This document shows positions 37,380 to 50,104 of a DNA stretch of 64,000 bases, piece by piece. The stretch comes from Rhytidiadelphus loreus (lineage: Eukaryota; Streptophyta; Bryopsida; Hypnales; Hylocomiaceae). The position numbers and the translations under genes were made by a program. The stretch covers positions 35,218,935 through 35,282,934 of the forward strand of contig OX344764.1 of NCBI GenBank assembly GCA_947034895.1, given 5' to 3'. The notes beneath the pieces were generated by a model that saw only the letters and a program-made list of their open reading frames with translations, ran no database searches and was not told where the DNA came from. Every line of letters begins with the position of its first letter. Positions within the stretch are counted from its first letter, which is position 1.

Positions 37380-37640
37380 CATTTTGCAGTGATATAATGA
37401 TTTATTCATATTATATGTAGTCCTTTTCCATCCATTCATTATTTCATTGCAAAAATATGAACTCCAAAATTTTTGACACAAAAGGCCCTAATTAATACAT
37501 TCAAGTTTGTTAGTCTAACTTTGGGTGATCAACATGCTTGAAAATATTGACTAGAGCCGGGATTTGAACCCGCGACCTCCCCGAAAGAAACAAGTGGAGC
37601 CCAAATCTTTGGGTTACACCTGATGGTCCAATGTTGCCTC
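37380..37640 (-). repeat. tRNA-derived SINE-like copy 3
   Basis: The minus strand has 'gcgggttcaaatcccggct' (near 37556-37574), the best B-box match of the four. It lies in a segment (37160-37640) that duplicates 35826-36290, including the (TA)n tract at 37261-37284. Confidence 0.6.
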
Positions 37641-37890
37641 CAACTTCTTTCACTATGATATAATGATTTGTTCATATTATATGTAGTCCTTTTCCATCCA
37701 TTCATTATTTCATTGCAAAAATTATGAATCCAAAAAATTGTGGTACAAAAGTTCTAATCAATTCCTACAAACTTGTTAATCTAAATTTGATTAGCATGCT
37801 TGAAGGAATTGACTAGAGCTGGGATTTGAACTTGTGACCTCCCCCAAAAGAATAAGCCATATCCAAATGCTTGGATAAAACTTGTGCTAG
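37640..37890 (-). repeat. tRNA-derived SINE-like copy 4
   Basis: The minus strand has 'caagttcaaatcccagct' (near 37817-37835). The body matches the other three copies. All four point the same way. Confidence 0.5.
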
Positions 37891-37939
37891 TTGAATGTCA
37901 AATAATAGTATTTGAAACTGAACCTACCTGCAATCTATT

Positions 37940-38090
37940 CATCTATGGGATGGGCTAATCCGACGGCCTGTTCGGACAGGTTGGCCAGATCGGACAGCCT
38001 GTTCAGATGGGTTGGCCCAATCGAACAGCTTGTTCGAACAGGTTGGCCAAATCCGACGGCTTGTTCGAACAGATCAGACGGGCTTGTGTG
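37940..38090. repeat. Array of TCGGACGG / TTCGGACGG motifs
   Basis: Repeated 'ccgacggcctgttcggacag', 'ttggcc' and related units with period about 30-35 bp appear. Smaller groups lie at 36590-36640 and 39770-39840. These may be subterminal arrays of DNA elements. Confidence 0.5.
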
Positions 38091-38570
38091 AGTGAATTTC
38101 ACCGTGAGGTAAAACCCATCTACAAAGTTGGCCGGAAAGGAATGTATTGGACCCTAATCTAAATGCCTCCAAGCAATGGATTTCCCAATTTGTTTTTTAG
38201 TAAATTTTCAATAAACTAAGCCTAAGTGAAAAAAAGACAGCCTCTCAAACCACTCCCAAATACTCCTTAACATTTCCCATGTGTCTACTCAAGCATTCTA
38301 AAGATGTAGGACAGGTTTCTATGCTAAAATTCCATCCAAAAATGCCTTTAGAGGCCTAAAATGGCCCCAATTGGACCCTAATTTCCAATTCCAGCACATA
38401 CCATGACATGCATTCCTTTTAGACTCTTCACCAAAGCAATTTACATATTCAAGTTCAACATATATTCAATTCCACAAGATGTTTTATAACAAAGTGCAAT
38501 GAAAATTGCAATTGTCCAATTACAAATGGGGGAGCATACACAAAACCTTCAATTGGCACCTCCTCCTAAA

Positions 38571-39120
38571 GGCAGCCAACCCTCCTCCAAAGAATTGGTC
38601 ACCATCTCCACCTCCTTGCTCCAATTTGGGTGAAACTTAGCTTTTGGGGAAGCTAACTTCACCATCTTCATCCTCCCCAAGTTTCAGATCCATTGATGAT
38701 GCCAATCTCTCGCAATCAGGGTCCAAAGTAGCAGCTTCAATTCCTTACGGCAGCAGACCCTGCGCCACCAAATTGACCGCCACCGTCTCATCCAAGATCC
38801 AATTCCACCAAGACCTGTCTCTTTTGGAAGATAGCTTCAAGGCGCTCCTATCCTCCAAAATTCACTTCAATCCAGATTGCCCTACTCCCGTAATAGCCCG
38901 CCGAAGTTGACTGTCTCAAAATTCCGCGGCAGCACACCACCTTTCACAAAATTGGCCACCATTTCTTCGTACCAGCTCCAAATTGGGCAAGACAGGACTC
39001 ATTGGAAAGCTAACTTGAAGGTAAAACTCCCCTCCAAAATTCAGCTCCATCCGACCTGCCACGCTCCCGAAATCGGTCGTCAAAGTTGGCGCTCCCCATT
39101 TGTTGCGGCAGCACCCCTTT
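38571..39120 (+). repeat. Degenerate ~180-bp tandem repeat, three copies
   Basis: Units start at 38571, 38747, 38928 and (partial) 39107, each with 'ggcagc'. Spacings are 176, 181 and 179 bp. Shared internal words include 'cctccaaaattca' and 'ccaaattg'. An open frame across part of it (38644-38910) is Ser-rich and has no recognisable domain. Confidence 0.75.
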
Positions 39121-40168
39121 CTCCAACATTTTTCTCATCTGACCTAATCCATTTTCACTTTTCACCCATCTCCCCTCATGGAATGGTGAAAACCTACTCG
39201 ACAAATTGTCCTACATAATTCCCTAGTTAGTCCCCTCACAATTCATGCAAAAAACGCTCATACCTCACAAGTTGCTCTCCAAACCTTCATGCACACCCAA
39301 AAATGAGAGAGAGGGCTCCAAACCCTAATTCGACTATTACCCCCCACATTTTCAACTAACACTCCTAATCACTTCATCCATCACTAATTTACTGAAAAAT
39401 CCATTACATTACTACTTATTGCCTAAAGTAGTGGTTCTACACTATATTGGTGGTCTCATAATAGTTTTAAGTTTAATAGCTTCTTTTGTGTTTTTCATCT
39501 TTCTTCTTTTTTGTTGGTTTTCAATTTATATGTAGATCCATTTTCAACTTCTAATCTTTGTTTTCAATTCCTTTTTGTATTTTTTATCTTTTAAATATTT
39601 TTCATTTTTCATTTTGATCTAGTTTCTTGTCCTATGTACTAAAAGCCTTCTAACTAATGGTTATAGTTTATTCTAATCTACTAACACTTTTGTACTTAAA
39701 ATCTCATACATAGTTTTTATATTTTCAATTATCTTAAAGGTGAACCAATATAGTGGTTCACAGCTTGCCCGATCAGACGGCCTGTTCGGACGGGCTGGCC
39801 AGATCGGACGGGCCAGTCCGGCTGTTGATTGGAGCTCGTCCTAGATAATCAGTCTGTTGGTACTATTTTTTAAATTCATATTTCTGAATAACGGTCAACG
39901 CCACCTGTATTGAGCTGTAGAGTATAAGTAGAAGAAAGAAGGCATATGAAAGCACTCCAAATCCATTGAACACTACGATTTCCAAGGGCTAAGAGCTGCA
40001 ATTTATTTTGTGTCCCTTGCTTGGTATGCATCGTTCGGTGGAAGGGGGGCCTTGAATTTCAAGGCTTTGTGTATGAGCTTATCATCCAATTTTAAACATT
40101 GGTTCACTTGTGTTTACGTTTTCAAAAACTTGCGAATTTGAAGAAGTTGAAGTTCGGAACTTGTCACC

Positions 40169-43100
40169 ATGAGCAAGGATTTTTCCGCTTGGTATGTCGT
40201 CCCGTCGGCGGGTAAAGTACAGTGCAAGGCTTGCAACTCCTTGTTTGCCAAGAAAACAAGCCGTACATGTTGAGTCACTTAGAATATGAATCGGCGACCG
40301 ATTTTCGTGATACGGGAGTGAGTTTGTGTTCTAAATTGTCATTGCAAACTCGAACTCTATTTCTTCGATGCAATGGGGCATTTCCACGAAGACATGTTGG
40401 CAAAAATGTGGATGATAACAACATGCCTATGGTTGAAAGCGATATGTCAAATGGGAGGGGCATGCCACACTCTACACAAGAAGATTCTTGTACAACACCG
40501 GAAGAAGTCGTTGGTGGGGGTTCTAAAGTAATTCCAAGTATGCAAATATGTAGCGTATGTGAGATTCACAGGGCCTCAAGCAGTAGGCCTCCAACACAAA
40601 GTAAGCTTTTGGATGGCTTTCAAGAAGCAAAAAAACAGAAATTGAATGCAGTGTGGGCCCATTTCTTCTATGTGGCAAATATACCATTTTCTGTGGCCCA
40701 AAACGTAGCTTTTAGAGAAGCGGTGAAAAAACCCTCCGAGTATAGTACGTCCTACATTCCGCCATCATATCATGATCTACGACATAATTTGCTTGAGCAA
40801 GCCAAGGCAGATGTCGTGGGGAAGGTGCATAGAAGGACTGAAGATAGCATCAGGAAGTTTGGAGCAACATTGTCTATTGATGGATAGAGCTCAGTTACAA
40901 ATCGTCCACTGATAAATGCCATGCTTGTATCTTCAGTGGGTGAGCAATTCCTTGGATCGGTGGATACAAGTGGGGTTGAAAAGACAATATAATATTTGGC
41001 CACTATTTTAGAAAAATTCATAGAGCAGGTAGGTCCCACGAATGTGGTGCAAGTGAGTGCAGATAATGCTCTAGTGAATCCGGCAACATGGAATTTGGTA
41101 TCCAATAAATATCCACACATTTTTTTTCAAGAATGCATGGTGCATGCTTTGAACTTGTTGCTCAAAGATTGGGAAAAGGAGAAATGGATTAAAGAGTCGG
41201 TAAAGAGAGCCCAAACTGTAGTGAATTTCTTCAAGAAAAGACACATGCCACTTGCTATATTTCGGAAGTATGAGGCGAAGTATAGTTTATTGAAGCCGGT
41301 AGAAACAAGGTTCGCCTCTGTGTTTATCATGATTGATCGTTTGCTGGAAGTCAAAAGAACATTGCAACAAAGTGTGGGGGACCCACAGTGGGTGGCATAT
41401 GTAAATACACTAAACGACAATGGAAAAGCCAAATCTCGCACAAAGTCTCGTAATGTGAAGAGGTACATTTTAGAGGAGCATTATTGGGACTGGTGAACAA
41501 ATTTGCGGGAATTGGTGGCCCCCGTTGTGTATGGTCTGCGTGATTTGGATACAAAGACGCCATGCATGGGTAAGGGGTTGCATATTATGAGGAATTTAGA
41601 AAAATATGTTCTTAGTCTAGAAGGGCATCCTTTTTGTTTGGCAACAAACTTGGCTGAACCATTGGAGCGATCCTTTTTCAAACGCCTTGAAATGGGGGAG
41701 ACAGATTTACATTATGTAGGAGTTCTTTTGAATCCGTACCTTCTACATGATAAGGAACTAGCTGACGACCAAGATGCAATGGACGCATATAAGCGTGTTC
41801 TAATGAAAATTTGCAAACAAGGAGAGTACGCCTCGGTGGTAAAAGAATTTGTAGCCTTCTGCCATAGGGAACCTCCGTTTCACAATATGTTGAACCCGGA
41901 TGAGCAACAATTGTCGGCACATGCTTGGTGGAATTTTGAAGGTGCATGTGGGAAGCTCATTGCTCCAATTGCCAAGAGAATTTTGGCCCAACTGGTATCC
42001 TCGTCTTCATGTGAACAAAATTGGAGTAGTTATTCTTTTGTTCACAACAAATCTCGGAATAAGTTGACAACGCAAAGGGCAATTGACTTGGTGTATGTGT
42101 ACACCAATTCCAAGGTCTTGGTAGCATCTAAGGATAATGATGAGAAGAAGTGGTACGATGACAACATGGATTTGGAAGATTCAGAGGGTTTTTATCTCGG
42201 AAGACGAAGAGGATGGTGGGTCAATTGGGCCTTTATTGGATGATGAAGATGCCATGAATTATGACGGGCACAATTTTGATGATAAAATGTTCGATAGCCC
42301 AAGTCGTCCCAATGAAGATCTTGGAGGCAATAATCGAGACATCTATGACTTTCCATTGGATGAGGATAATGATGGGTATGATGAAGATGTACCTTCAATA
42401 GCTAGATTTGTAGATGGAAGTAGGTTCATGAGTAGCGAAAAAGTTCTATCGGAAAAAGAAGATGCTTATGTAGAGGCCAATGAGAGAACTATTCCTAATG
42501 ATGGGACTCAAATAATGGATGAAGATCTTGAAATTCTTGAGTCTCCGTTTAGAGGAGTGTTGCGAGCGGAAGAAAATGACAAATACATTGGCAAGGGAGG
42601 ATGTGAGCCTTGGGAGGTGAATGTCAAAATGAATGTGGGCAACACGAGTGTTGAGTCAACCATTGTAGTGGCGAGCGCGAATAGTGGTGAACCAAGTATT
42701 CCAAATCCTAAGGCAAATGAAGTGGAGAAGAATGTTGATCTATATGTAGTGGGGTTTAGAAGTCCAATTTCTTGCAACAATGGAGAAGGCAAGAAGCAAC
42801 TCATGCAAGATCTTGAAGTACCACTATCTAGCATCCCTCCATGTGCACAATTGAAAACCCCTAGTCAAACTTGGGATGGCGTTGGGAGTTTAGGGCTTAG
42901 AAAACGGATTGCAAATATTTCAAAAGAAAGGCAGCCTAGTGTCACTCCAAATCAAAACATTTTATCATCCATTGATGATGATAAAGATGAGACATTGGCT
43001 ACAATGTTCATTCGGCATTCTCATCATGCACCACCATGATGCCCCACAAAATTGTCAATGCTTACACCACCATCTTCAAACACACCGAAGATAATCATTA

Positions 43101-43507
43101 ATGGAGATAGTGGAGGGCCTTCAACAGTAAAATTAGAGGGCAGAGGGTCACCTAGAGCCAATAAAAAGAGAGTTATGCAAACTTTTGCAATATCCCCAAT
43201 GAAAAAACCAAAAGTCATTGGAAACCCTCTTGATGCACACACACATGTTCCAAAGAGGAAAATGAAAAGAGTTGTTGGCATTAAGGAACAAAATGGGAAG
43301 TCCTTATTAAGAGTAAAAAAAGAACTCAAAAAGGACACACGAACAAGACCCCTTCCATCCACGCAAGTACAAGAGGGAGGAGTGACATGTCTAGGCTCTT
43401 CATCAGATGATATGGAAGACACATCTGACGACGAAGATGCAAGATTGGGAAATGGGTGTGAGAGTAGTGGGACAAAGGTGAAAGGAGATGCTGATTACAA
43501 TCCTTAG
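40169..43507 (+). pseudogene. hAT-superfamily transposase with N-terminal BED finger
   Basis: ATG 40169 (MSKDFSAWYV) starts a BED-type finger 'GKVQCKACNSLFAKKTSR'; a one-base shift near 40262 continues into 'MLSHLEYE'. The main frame (40222-42243) then has 'SIDG[stop]SSVTNRPLINAM' (a DUF659-like catalytic block, TGG to TAG at 40885), TAA 40990, the 'VQVSADNA..NPATW' and 'ECMVHALNLLLKD' blocks, TGA 41494, and the C-terminal dimerisation (hATC) region 'WWNFEG..LAPIAKRILAQ'-like 'LVSSSSCEQNWS', 'KSRNKLTTQRAIDLVYVYTN'. A shift near 42195 leads to a long acidic/basic tail to 43507 with TGA 43037. Function: cut-and-paste transposition leaving 8-bp duplications. The copy is dead. Its 3' terminus is recognisable at 44189. 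Confidence 0.88.
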
Positions 43508-43839
43508 AAATAGAAAAGACATAGGCTTAGATGTTCATGTGCTCATATTACATAAAACATAGATTGTCGTAATGACAATTGATTGTTTGAGACTTTGATT
43601 GTAATACTCCTAAACTTATTGATGGTGGTAATACCATTATTTTTGGAGGGGGCACTTAACCAAAGATGAATTCAATAAAAAATATCAATTGATTGTCATT
43701 TATGTGCTACTTTTCTTCAATGAAGCATGATATATTGCAAGATGATGAAATAAATAAAAAACTTTGGCTTCATGCTTGTTGTAATTTAAATGCTTTTGAA
43801 AGGCAAGAGGATTATGATCTGTTTCATCAAACATTTGAA

Positions 43840-44160
43840 TTCAAGAGGACAGCTGCGATTGCATCCAATTTCAGACGACCAGAAAACTGCATCCAAAATC
43901 CGACGGCGGAAAACTACGTCGAAAATCGGACGGTAGCGATTGCGTCCGATTTCGAATGACCAGAAAACTACGGCGGAAATCCGATGGTGGAAAACTACGG
44001 AGGAAATCGGACGGCCGCGACTGCGTCGGAAATTGGACGCAAGCGATTGAATTTACCCCGAGGTAAATCGAATGGACGGCTCAGTTTTACCCAGCGTCCC
44101 CAACGTCTGCCACGTTTGGATGTACTCACGTCTGGATGTCCGCATTTTGGACGCGATTTT
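43840..44160 (+). repeat. Subterminal repeats of the hAT element
   Basis: Repeats of 'ggaaaactacggcggaaatc' and 'tcggacggc' type are seen, then 'acgtctg' / 'ggacg' motifs towards the end. The array lies between the transposase 3' end and the terminus at 44189. Confidence 0.65.
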
Positions 44161-44189
44161 GGACTGGACGTTGCAATTCGTCAACCCTG
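44160..44189 (-). repeat. 3' terminus of the hAT element
   Basis: Read inward from the end, the minus strand is CAGGGTTGACGAATTGCAAC followed by GTCCAG. It is nearly the same as the left end of the non-autonomous element at 52524 (CAAGGTTGACGAATTGCAAC then GTCCAG). The next 8 bp outside, TGTACAAA, should be the duplication; I did not find the matching left end. Confidence 0.7.
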
Positions 44190-44713
44190 TGTACAAACTC
44201 TGCCGGCACCGGGACATGGAGGCTAAGACTCTCGGGTCTTTCTTTTTGAGCACTTTGCCTTTGCCTTACCCTTCTCAACGGTGGAATTCAAAGCCCTACC
44301 CTCTCTTGTTTCCTTGCCATTTAATTCTACTTAAGTCTTTAATTCAACCTACACTTCTATAGTCTTCTCTCCTAAGGTAGTGAGAGCAATCTTTTTCTTT
44401 CCATCTCCGTCCTCTTCTGGCAGATTTGCAGGTCTCTTGAGCAATGAATACCGACGGTTGGGAAGGTCGGACTCACTAGGACTATCTGAATTTTCTGCAC
44501 ACAAGGAGTATAACATCCAAAACCTCAAGCAATTGCAGCATATCCACTGAACCTCAACTTCAAAAGCAGAAAAAAGTTCTACACCCTAAGAAGTTCTAGA
44601 ATCAAGGAGGTTGCAAGCAATCTTACTACATTGCTCTCCTTCTACTACCACGGATGGTTCTGTGCCAACTGCCAAGCATACCCAATGAAAAATTCCATGA
44701 ATACCAAAGGCAT

Positions 44714-47617
44714 TTAAATTAGCATTATAGTAAACCATAAACCAAAGGCACTCTTTAGAAACAACTTGGTGCAATTCATGTCTAAACCTGAATTTAGGGT
44801 GACGTCTATAGGATCAATTGCTTGACGTTGAATCCAGTGATTCTTCACAGGAGATTCTACTTCTTGTCCTCGTGAGTTTGAGATGGCCAAGTCTAATTCT
44901 TGGTTGTCAGGTTCTTCAGACAGAGTGTTAGAAGCAAGGGATGGAAGCCTATGCACACTTGTTGTGGCTATGCTCTGTCCTCCACTAAGTGGATCAAAAC
45001 TTCGTTGCATGGATCCAGAAGACCCCCAATCGGAAAGCTTCAAGCTGGATTGAGTCCCTAAACACAAAATCTCATCTAGAATAAGCTCATAGTACAAATA
45101 AGGCACTTAAAAATGAGTGAAGTACACCCTAAATAAGAAACAAACAACCCTAAATCACAGCACGTACATTGAAGCGCAGACAAAAGAGTGCCTCACTAGC
45201 TCAATAAGCAACAAGCACCAAAATAGTAGTAAGCAACTAGAAGCAGTTGTAAACAACTATAAAAACTTATAAACAACTATAAACAACTATAAACAACTAT
45301 AAGCAACATGTTCATTTCAATAGCGACACACTCGTAAATTGAGTGAGAGCCTTTCTTGTGTAAGCAATAATGACTCTCGATAAGCAAAAAGAATCCTATC
45401 ACAAGTAGTAAGGACTCTCGATAAGCACAAAGAACAAAGTCGAAAGCAGTAAGGACTCTCGGTAAGCAAGAATCACAAAGTCATAAGCAGTAAGGACTCT
45501 CGGTAAGCAAGTGCAACAAAGTCATAAGCAGTAAGAACTCTTGGTATGTAGAAAGAACCCTATTAGAAACAATAAGGATTCTTGGTAAGTAAAAAGAACC
45601 CTGTCAAAACCAGTAAGGACTCTCAATAAGTAGAAAGAATCGTATCATAAGCAACAACATATATGGCTTGTTGCAAAGTAGGAGGGCACTTGGGACCTAA
45701 TCTTGGCTGAATAATAGAATGAGAAAGTAGATTTAAGCAAGCGGCTCAAAAACTTTAGGAGTATGGTCTTCTAATCCGTTGCTTGAGGTCCTAATCAAAA
45801 GCAATGAAATGAGCATAAGAACATGAAAGACAAGCACTGCCTTAGACAACAATCAAATGAAGAACCCACTTACAATTCATAACGTGACGACTGCCAGTCT
45901 CCTTCAAAGATTGCCTTAGCACCTCTAGTTGTGCCGGTAATTCTAGCCTCAGGATCTCATCTTCCAAACCTAGGTATGCACCCTGGAAGCCAAAATTTTG
46001 CCACTAGTGAGGATGGAAAACTTCATCACACCGAGTGCACCTATTGTTCACTTTCGTAGCAGTTGCTGCACAAAACACATGGTAGATGTGTTTGCAAGAA
46101 GAAATCACAATGTCATAATACGGGTAACTTGTATTGCAGAACACTCAAAGGTGCAGCGGCAAAGTAGGAAGGTTCACATTAACTTCATTTGCCACTAGTG
46201 GATGGAACATTGGCTTCGGCCAGAAGGACACACCACCTCCTTTTTCCATCTAGACACATTGCTCCTCCACAGCGACTGTATGTCTTGTAATATCCACAAT
46301 CTCCCTCTTGAGAATTTCAAGATCTGATTCTGCTCTCATCTACTCTTCTTCCATGTCTTGGTATAAGTCCTCCCCCTTCATAGCCCGCAGTTGACTAGAC
46401 TCTGCCACAAATTGAATGATGTACAGCTTCCTTTCGAGTTAATCCTTGTTACCTTGCAAGATTCCCAACTTTTCTTTGAACTCATTGTGCTCAACACCTC
46501 TGATGGAAATGCCAATCGCTTGCACAAAACGGAAGGTTTGTGAGCGCAAAGAAAAAGCTATGCACCCACTAAAAATTCTCAATTCACCCTAAGCAACCAA
46601 CATCCCTAAACCATGAATTCACACTAAACAATCCTCACCAATAGAAGACATGGAAAAGTAGAGCGCCCTAAATCCTAGATTGTACCTGTAGTTCCAGTTC
46701 AAGAATTGCCTTAGTAGCTTGGTTGAATTTTGATTGCAGTTGCAGGACCTTCTCTTGATCTTCCTTTGCTATAATGCAACGATCATCTATAGTGAACTTG
46801 AATCCAACAAGTCTGTCACCAATTTCTTACACTCAATCTCTACAAATTTGACTTTACTCGTGGCAATTCCAAGAATCTCATTCTCAATTTGACTAACACC
46901 TCGAACTACATCTAAATCATCAGATGACACCTTGTAAGAACAAACATTCCTCAACCCTAAACCCGATGGAGTGCTCTCTGATCTCACTTGGACTCCCTCT
47001 GCTTTTACCATCACTCTGGGCACATTGCGGCCGCCACTACCATCTTGATGTGAAGTGCAAGTACTCTGCTTCAACCCTGAAGTTGTTCCGTCGTCACTAC
47101 ACTCGGAATTTTGTAGTCGCAGTAGGAGCCTATGCGCTCAGTCAACTTTCTCGGAAGCTATCATTGAAGCTGCCAAAGTCCAATTCACCTTCTTCTTCTT
47201 CAAATGCGCAACATACCCCTTCATGAGCCACCCAGCGAACTCATTGTTTGTAACAGAGGTAGATCCATAAATCTTCCAGTACAGATCCATGAGGTCCTTT
47301 CTTGCATTTGGATTCAAATATGTATTTGTCGTGCGAAATTTGGTGCACTTCCCGAACTACTCCTCTACATCTGCGTCAATAACGAAGGCTACCTCGTGAG
47401 CTACTTTAGGGTTCAGTCCTCTGCTCAGCAACCCCCTTTCTTCTTGAAAAAACTTCTCTATTTGTGCGGTATAGAATGCGATCTCCTCTTGACACTTCTG
47501 AATACTCATGTCTGGCTTCATGTTTAGTTTCCTCTCAAAATCCTTTCCAAAACTCTCTCACCGCGCTCGTTTGTCTTCCTTGCCTAAACTTTCCCGACGT
47601 ACCCCCGTCTCCTCCAT
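44714..47617 (-). pseudogene. TE-borne RING-finger protein gene, copy 2
   Basis: ATG 47617 (MEETGVRRES) starts a frame on the minus strand to 46787 with several stops (about 47561, 47375 and 47141). It contains 'NEFAGWLMKGYVAHL' and 'NWTLAASMIASEKVD', the motif shared with copy 1. A coiled-coil exon follows ('IIAKEDQEKVLQLQSKFNQA', donor near 46686). Then comes a block from about 46505 to 45874 with more coiled coil and a RING-like finger 'C..YDIVISSCKHIYHVFCAA..NNRCTRCDEVFHPH', ending at donor ATT|GTAAGT. The last exon is 45070-44714 ('LKLSDWGSSGSMQRSF', Ser-rich). The order of parts equals copy 1. Introns hold two microsatellite arrays. Product: probably a RING E3-like accessory TE protein; not functional here. 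Confidence 0.55.
45245..45660 (+). repeat. Minisatellites in the last intron of RING copy 2
   Basis: 'aaacaactat' units of about 11 bp occupy 45247-45303. From 45360 to 45655 about seven or eight units of ~43 bp share 'agtaaggactctcggtaagc'. Units vary by substitutions. Confidence 0.85.
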
Positions 47618-47983
47618 CACTGAACCCCAAGCTGACCAAGTCAAAAGTAGCGAACAATTGCAAATTCCAATCTCCCGAAACAAGGTGCAGCGCGCGTTGA
47701 GGAAGCGATAGACTAACTCGGCCAAGAGAGAAGGAAGCGAGGGAAATTCAAAAATTCTATTTCCCACCCGTTGTTAATGTCCTGTACTAAGTGGTAGTTG
47801 ACTACTTTCGGTAGGTTTAATTAACTTTAGTGACCAAAGCTGGCACCTCCTTGGAGTAAAAGAAGTATCCAAAGGAGTCCCCTATGTCTACTAGTGGCTC
47901 CTATTAACATGCTTGGACCCGATAGGCTGTTCGAGTAATTTCTTTTTGAGGAAAATCTTGTAGTTTTAGGGGAATATTTCCTT

Positions 47984-50104
47984 ATGAAACAAATGGATAA
48001 AGGAGGAACCTCTGAAAGAAGGTTTGCCCAGATTAAAAGAAGAGAAGTCCTTGTTCACGACTTACCTAGTGTTAACATAGAACCAAGACTTCATTCTGTA
48101 TTTGAAGTGGCGGAGGAAATTATTGTAGAGACGATGAAAGGAGAATTTTATATTACTCCCATACCAGATCCAGAACCAATTTCTACTAGGGAGTTTCCGG
48201 TTCCGTCTGAAGGGGAAGAGGAACGAGTAGAATCTGAGCCTGAGAATGACACCATGCCTCCTTCCACGCGCTTAAAGTATAGTAGATTTAAAGGAGATGG
48301 AAGCTAGGATGTTGACGATTGGTTTTGTAAGTTTGAGTCCATCGCCATAGCAAATCAGGAAGATTTTGAAGCCAAGCAGTGCACTTTTCAGGGTCTACTC
48401 AAAGGAGAAGCTTTGAAATGGTACCAAGATGTTTCGGATGACACCCGAAATGACTGGGACCAACTCACCAATTTGTTTGTGAGAACTTTTAGAGAGGCGG
48501 GAGGTGAAGCTCATGCCTTAGGAATTAAGGTTGAGCAAGATGACCATGAAATCATCCGAGTCAGTTCGTAGATATGGGTAGAGAGTGAAGATCCTTATCC
48601 AAAAACTGACTACGGAAATTGCCCCAAGTGTGCAAGTTGAGTGGTATGTTGTAGGATTTCCGGAAGAGATGGGATTCCAGATCCGGCAAGCCTGCCCCAG
48701 AACATTAAGGGAAGCTATAGAAGCTGCTCAAAATTACGAGGATTCAGCCCAATCACTTCAAAATGCTTTGAAGAGAAGTAAGAGAAAGAGCAAGAAACAT
48801 TCCAGGAAAGGGAGAAGACGAAGGAAGTATTCAGACAATTCAAGCTCGAGCAATGGATCTACCACTCCTACTTTCCAGTCAGATGGATCGGAAATGGATC
48901 CTGGATTTGCATCAGGATCTGAAACCGGAACCAGACATCCTCACCACAAAAACACCAAGGCGGAGAAAGGCAAGGGAGTTGTCAAAGTCAAGGTCGAGGC
49001 AAACGAGTCAAAGAAGATGATGAAGAGTATCCAAGAATCGTTAGAGGCTATCAAAGTCAATTTGGCAGAAAACCGGAATCCGAGACGAACTATTCCCAGA
49101 ACTATTCCAACAAGTAGAGCAAACATTTGGTGTCAAAGGTGCGGAGAACCGGGACATTTTCCCAACGAGTGCAACAAACCCTTTGTAAAGCGGGTTCATT
49201 ACATGAATCCGGAAGGGGAAGTCTATGTCACAATTCCAAAAGATGAAGAAGAGAAGGATCTGAATCATGTTTTCCAAATCCAGTCTACTTATGGGAGAGG
49301 GAAGGCACCCCAATAGTTGATAAAGGCCAACGTCATTTCCATGTCTATTCAAATGGGAATGAACCCAGGTATGACCCCTCAGCCAAAACCTTATGGGTTT
49401 TACTTCCTTTGTGGTGGACCAGATCATTATGCTAATATATATCCTTTTAAAGGACAAGGTCAAGGAGTACCTATGATCTTACCATGCCAAAATTGTCAGG
49501 AGTATGGTTATGGTGCATCCCAGTGCCAAAAACCACTACAGACTAGGGTGATTTATAAGCAAGTAGAAATCCCTTCTAGAGACCAGATAGCCCTGAATTA
49601 CGGATCCAATGCTGGAATAGAAAATCCGGATAAATGACCCGTAAGGGTGGAGCTACCAAATAGAGTAGGACAATCAGTTCTTAAAATAGAGACTTGTAGC
49701 TCTACTAGAAAGTGAAGAATAGAAAGAGCTAGGGGTAGAGTTAGGAAAGAGAGAAATCAGGAGCCGGATTCAAGTGATTCTAATCACTCTGAGAAATCCA
49801 CTGTATCTACACCCTTAGCAACCTCGGAAAATGGGGTACGGCCTAGGGGAATTCCTGAGGATATCAATGAGGAGGTAAGACAAGAATTTAGGGATTCCAA
49901 GTCTAGTCGACAGGATAAGGAAGTTTCGGATTCCGACTTGCTGCCTTCACCTCGAAAAGTTAGCTTTGATGACACCCCGATTTTCATCGATTTAGAGAAA
50001 CGAGGGCATAAGTACGACATCTTGCAGGACATCAAGGATCAAAAGGCCAATGTGACCATTGGGCAGCTTTTACATGATAATTCCAACTATCAAAAGCTGA
50101 TCTA
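47984..50104 (+). pseudogene. Gypsy gag polyprotein with CCHC zinc knuckle
   Basis: ATG 47984 opens an acidic N-terminus, then the retrotransposon gag core 'LKYSRFKGDGS[stop]DVDDWFCKFE..EALKWYQDV', where the stop at 48305 is TGG to TAG. A frameshift near 48540 continues in 48585-49316 with a Lys/Arg-rich stretch and a zinc knuckle 'CQRCGEPGHFPNEC' (49132-49173). After TAG 49314 two degenerate knuckles follow ('FYFLCGGPDHYANIYP', 'CQNCQEYGYGASQC'). The frame goes on through TGA 49635 and TGA 49714 to TAG 50102. Gag forms the cytoplasmic particle and binds element RNA. This copy is non-functional. Confidence 0.85.
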
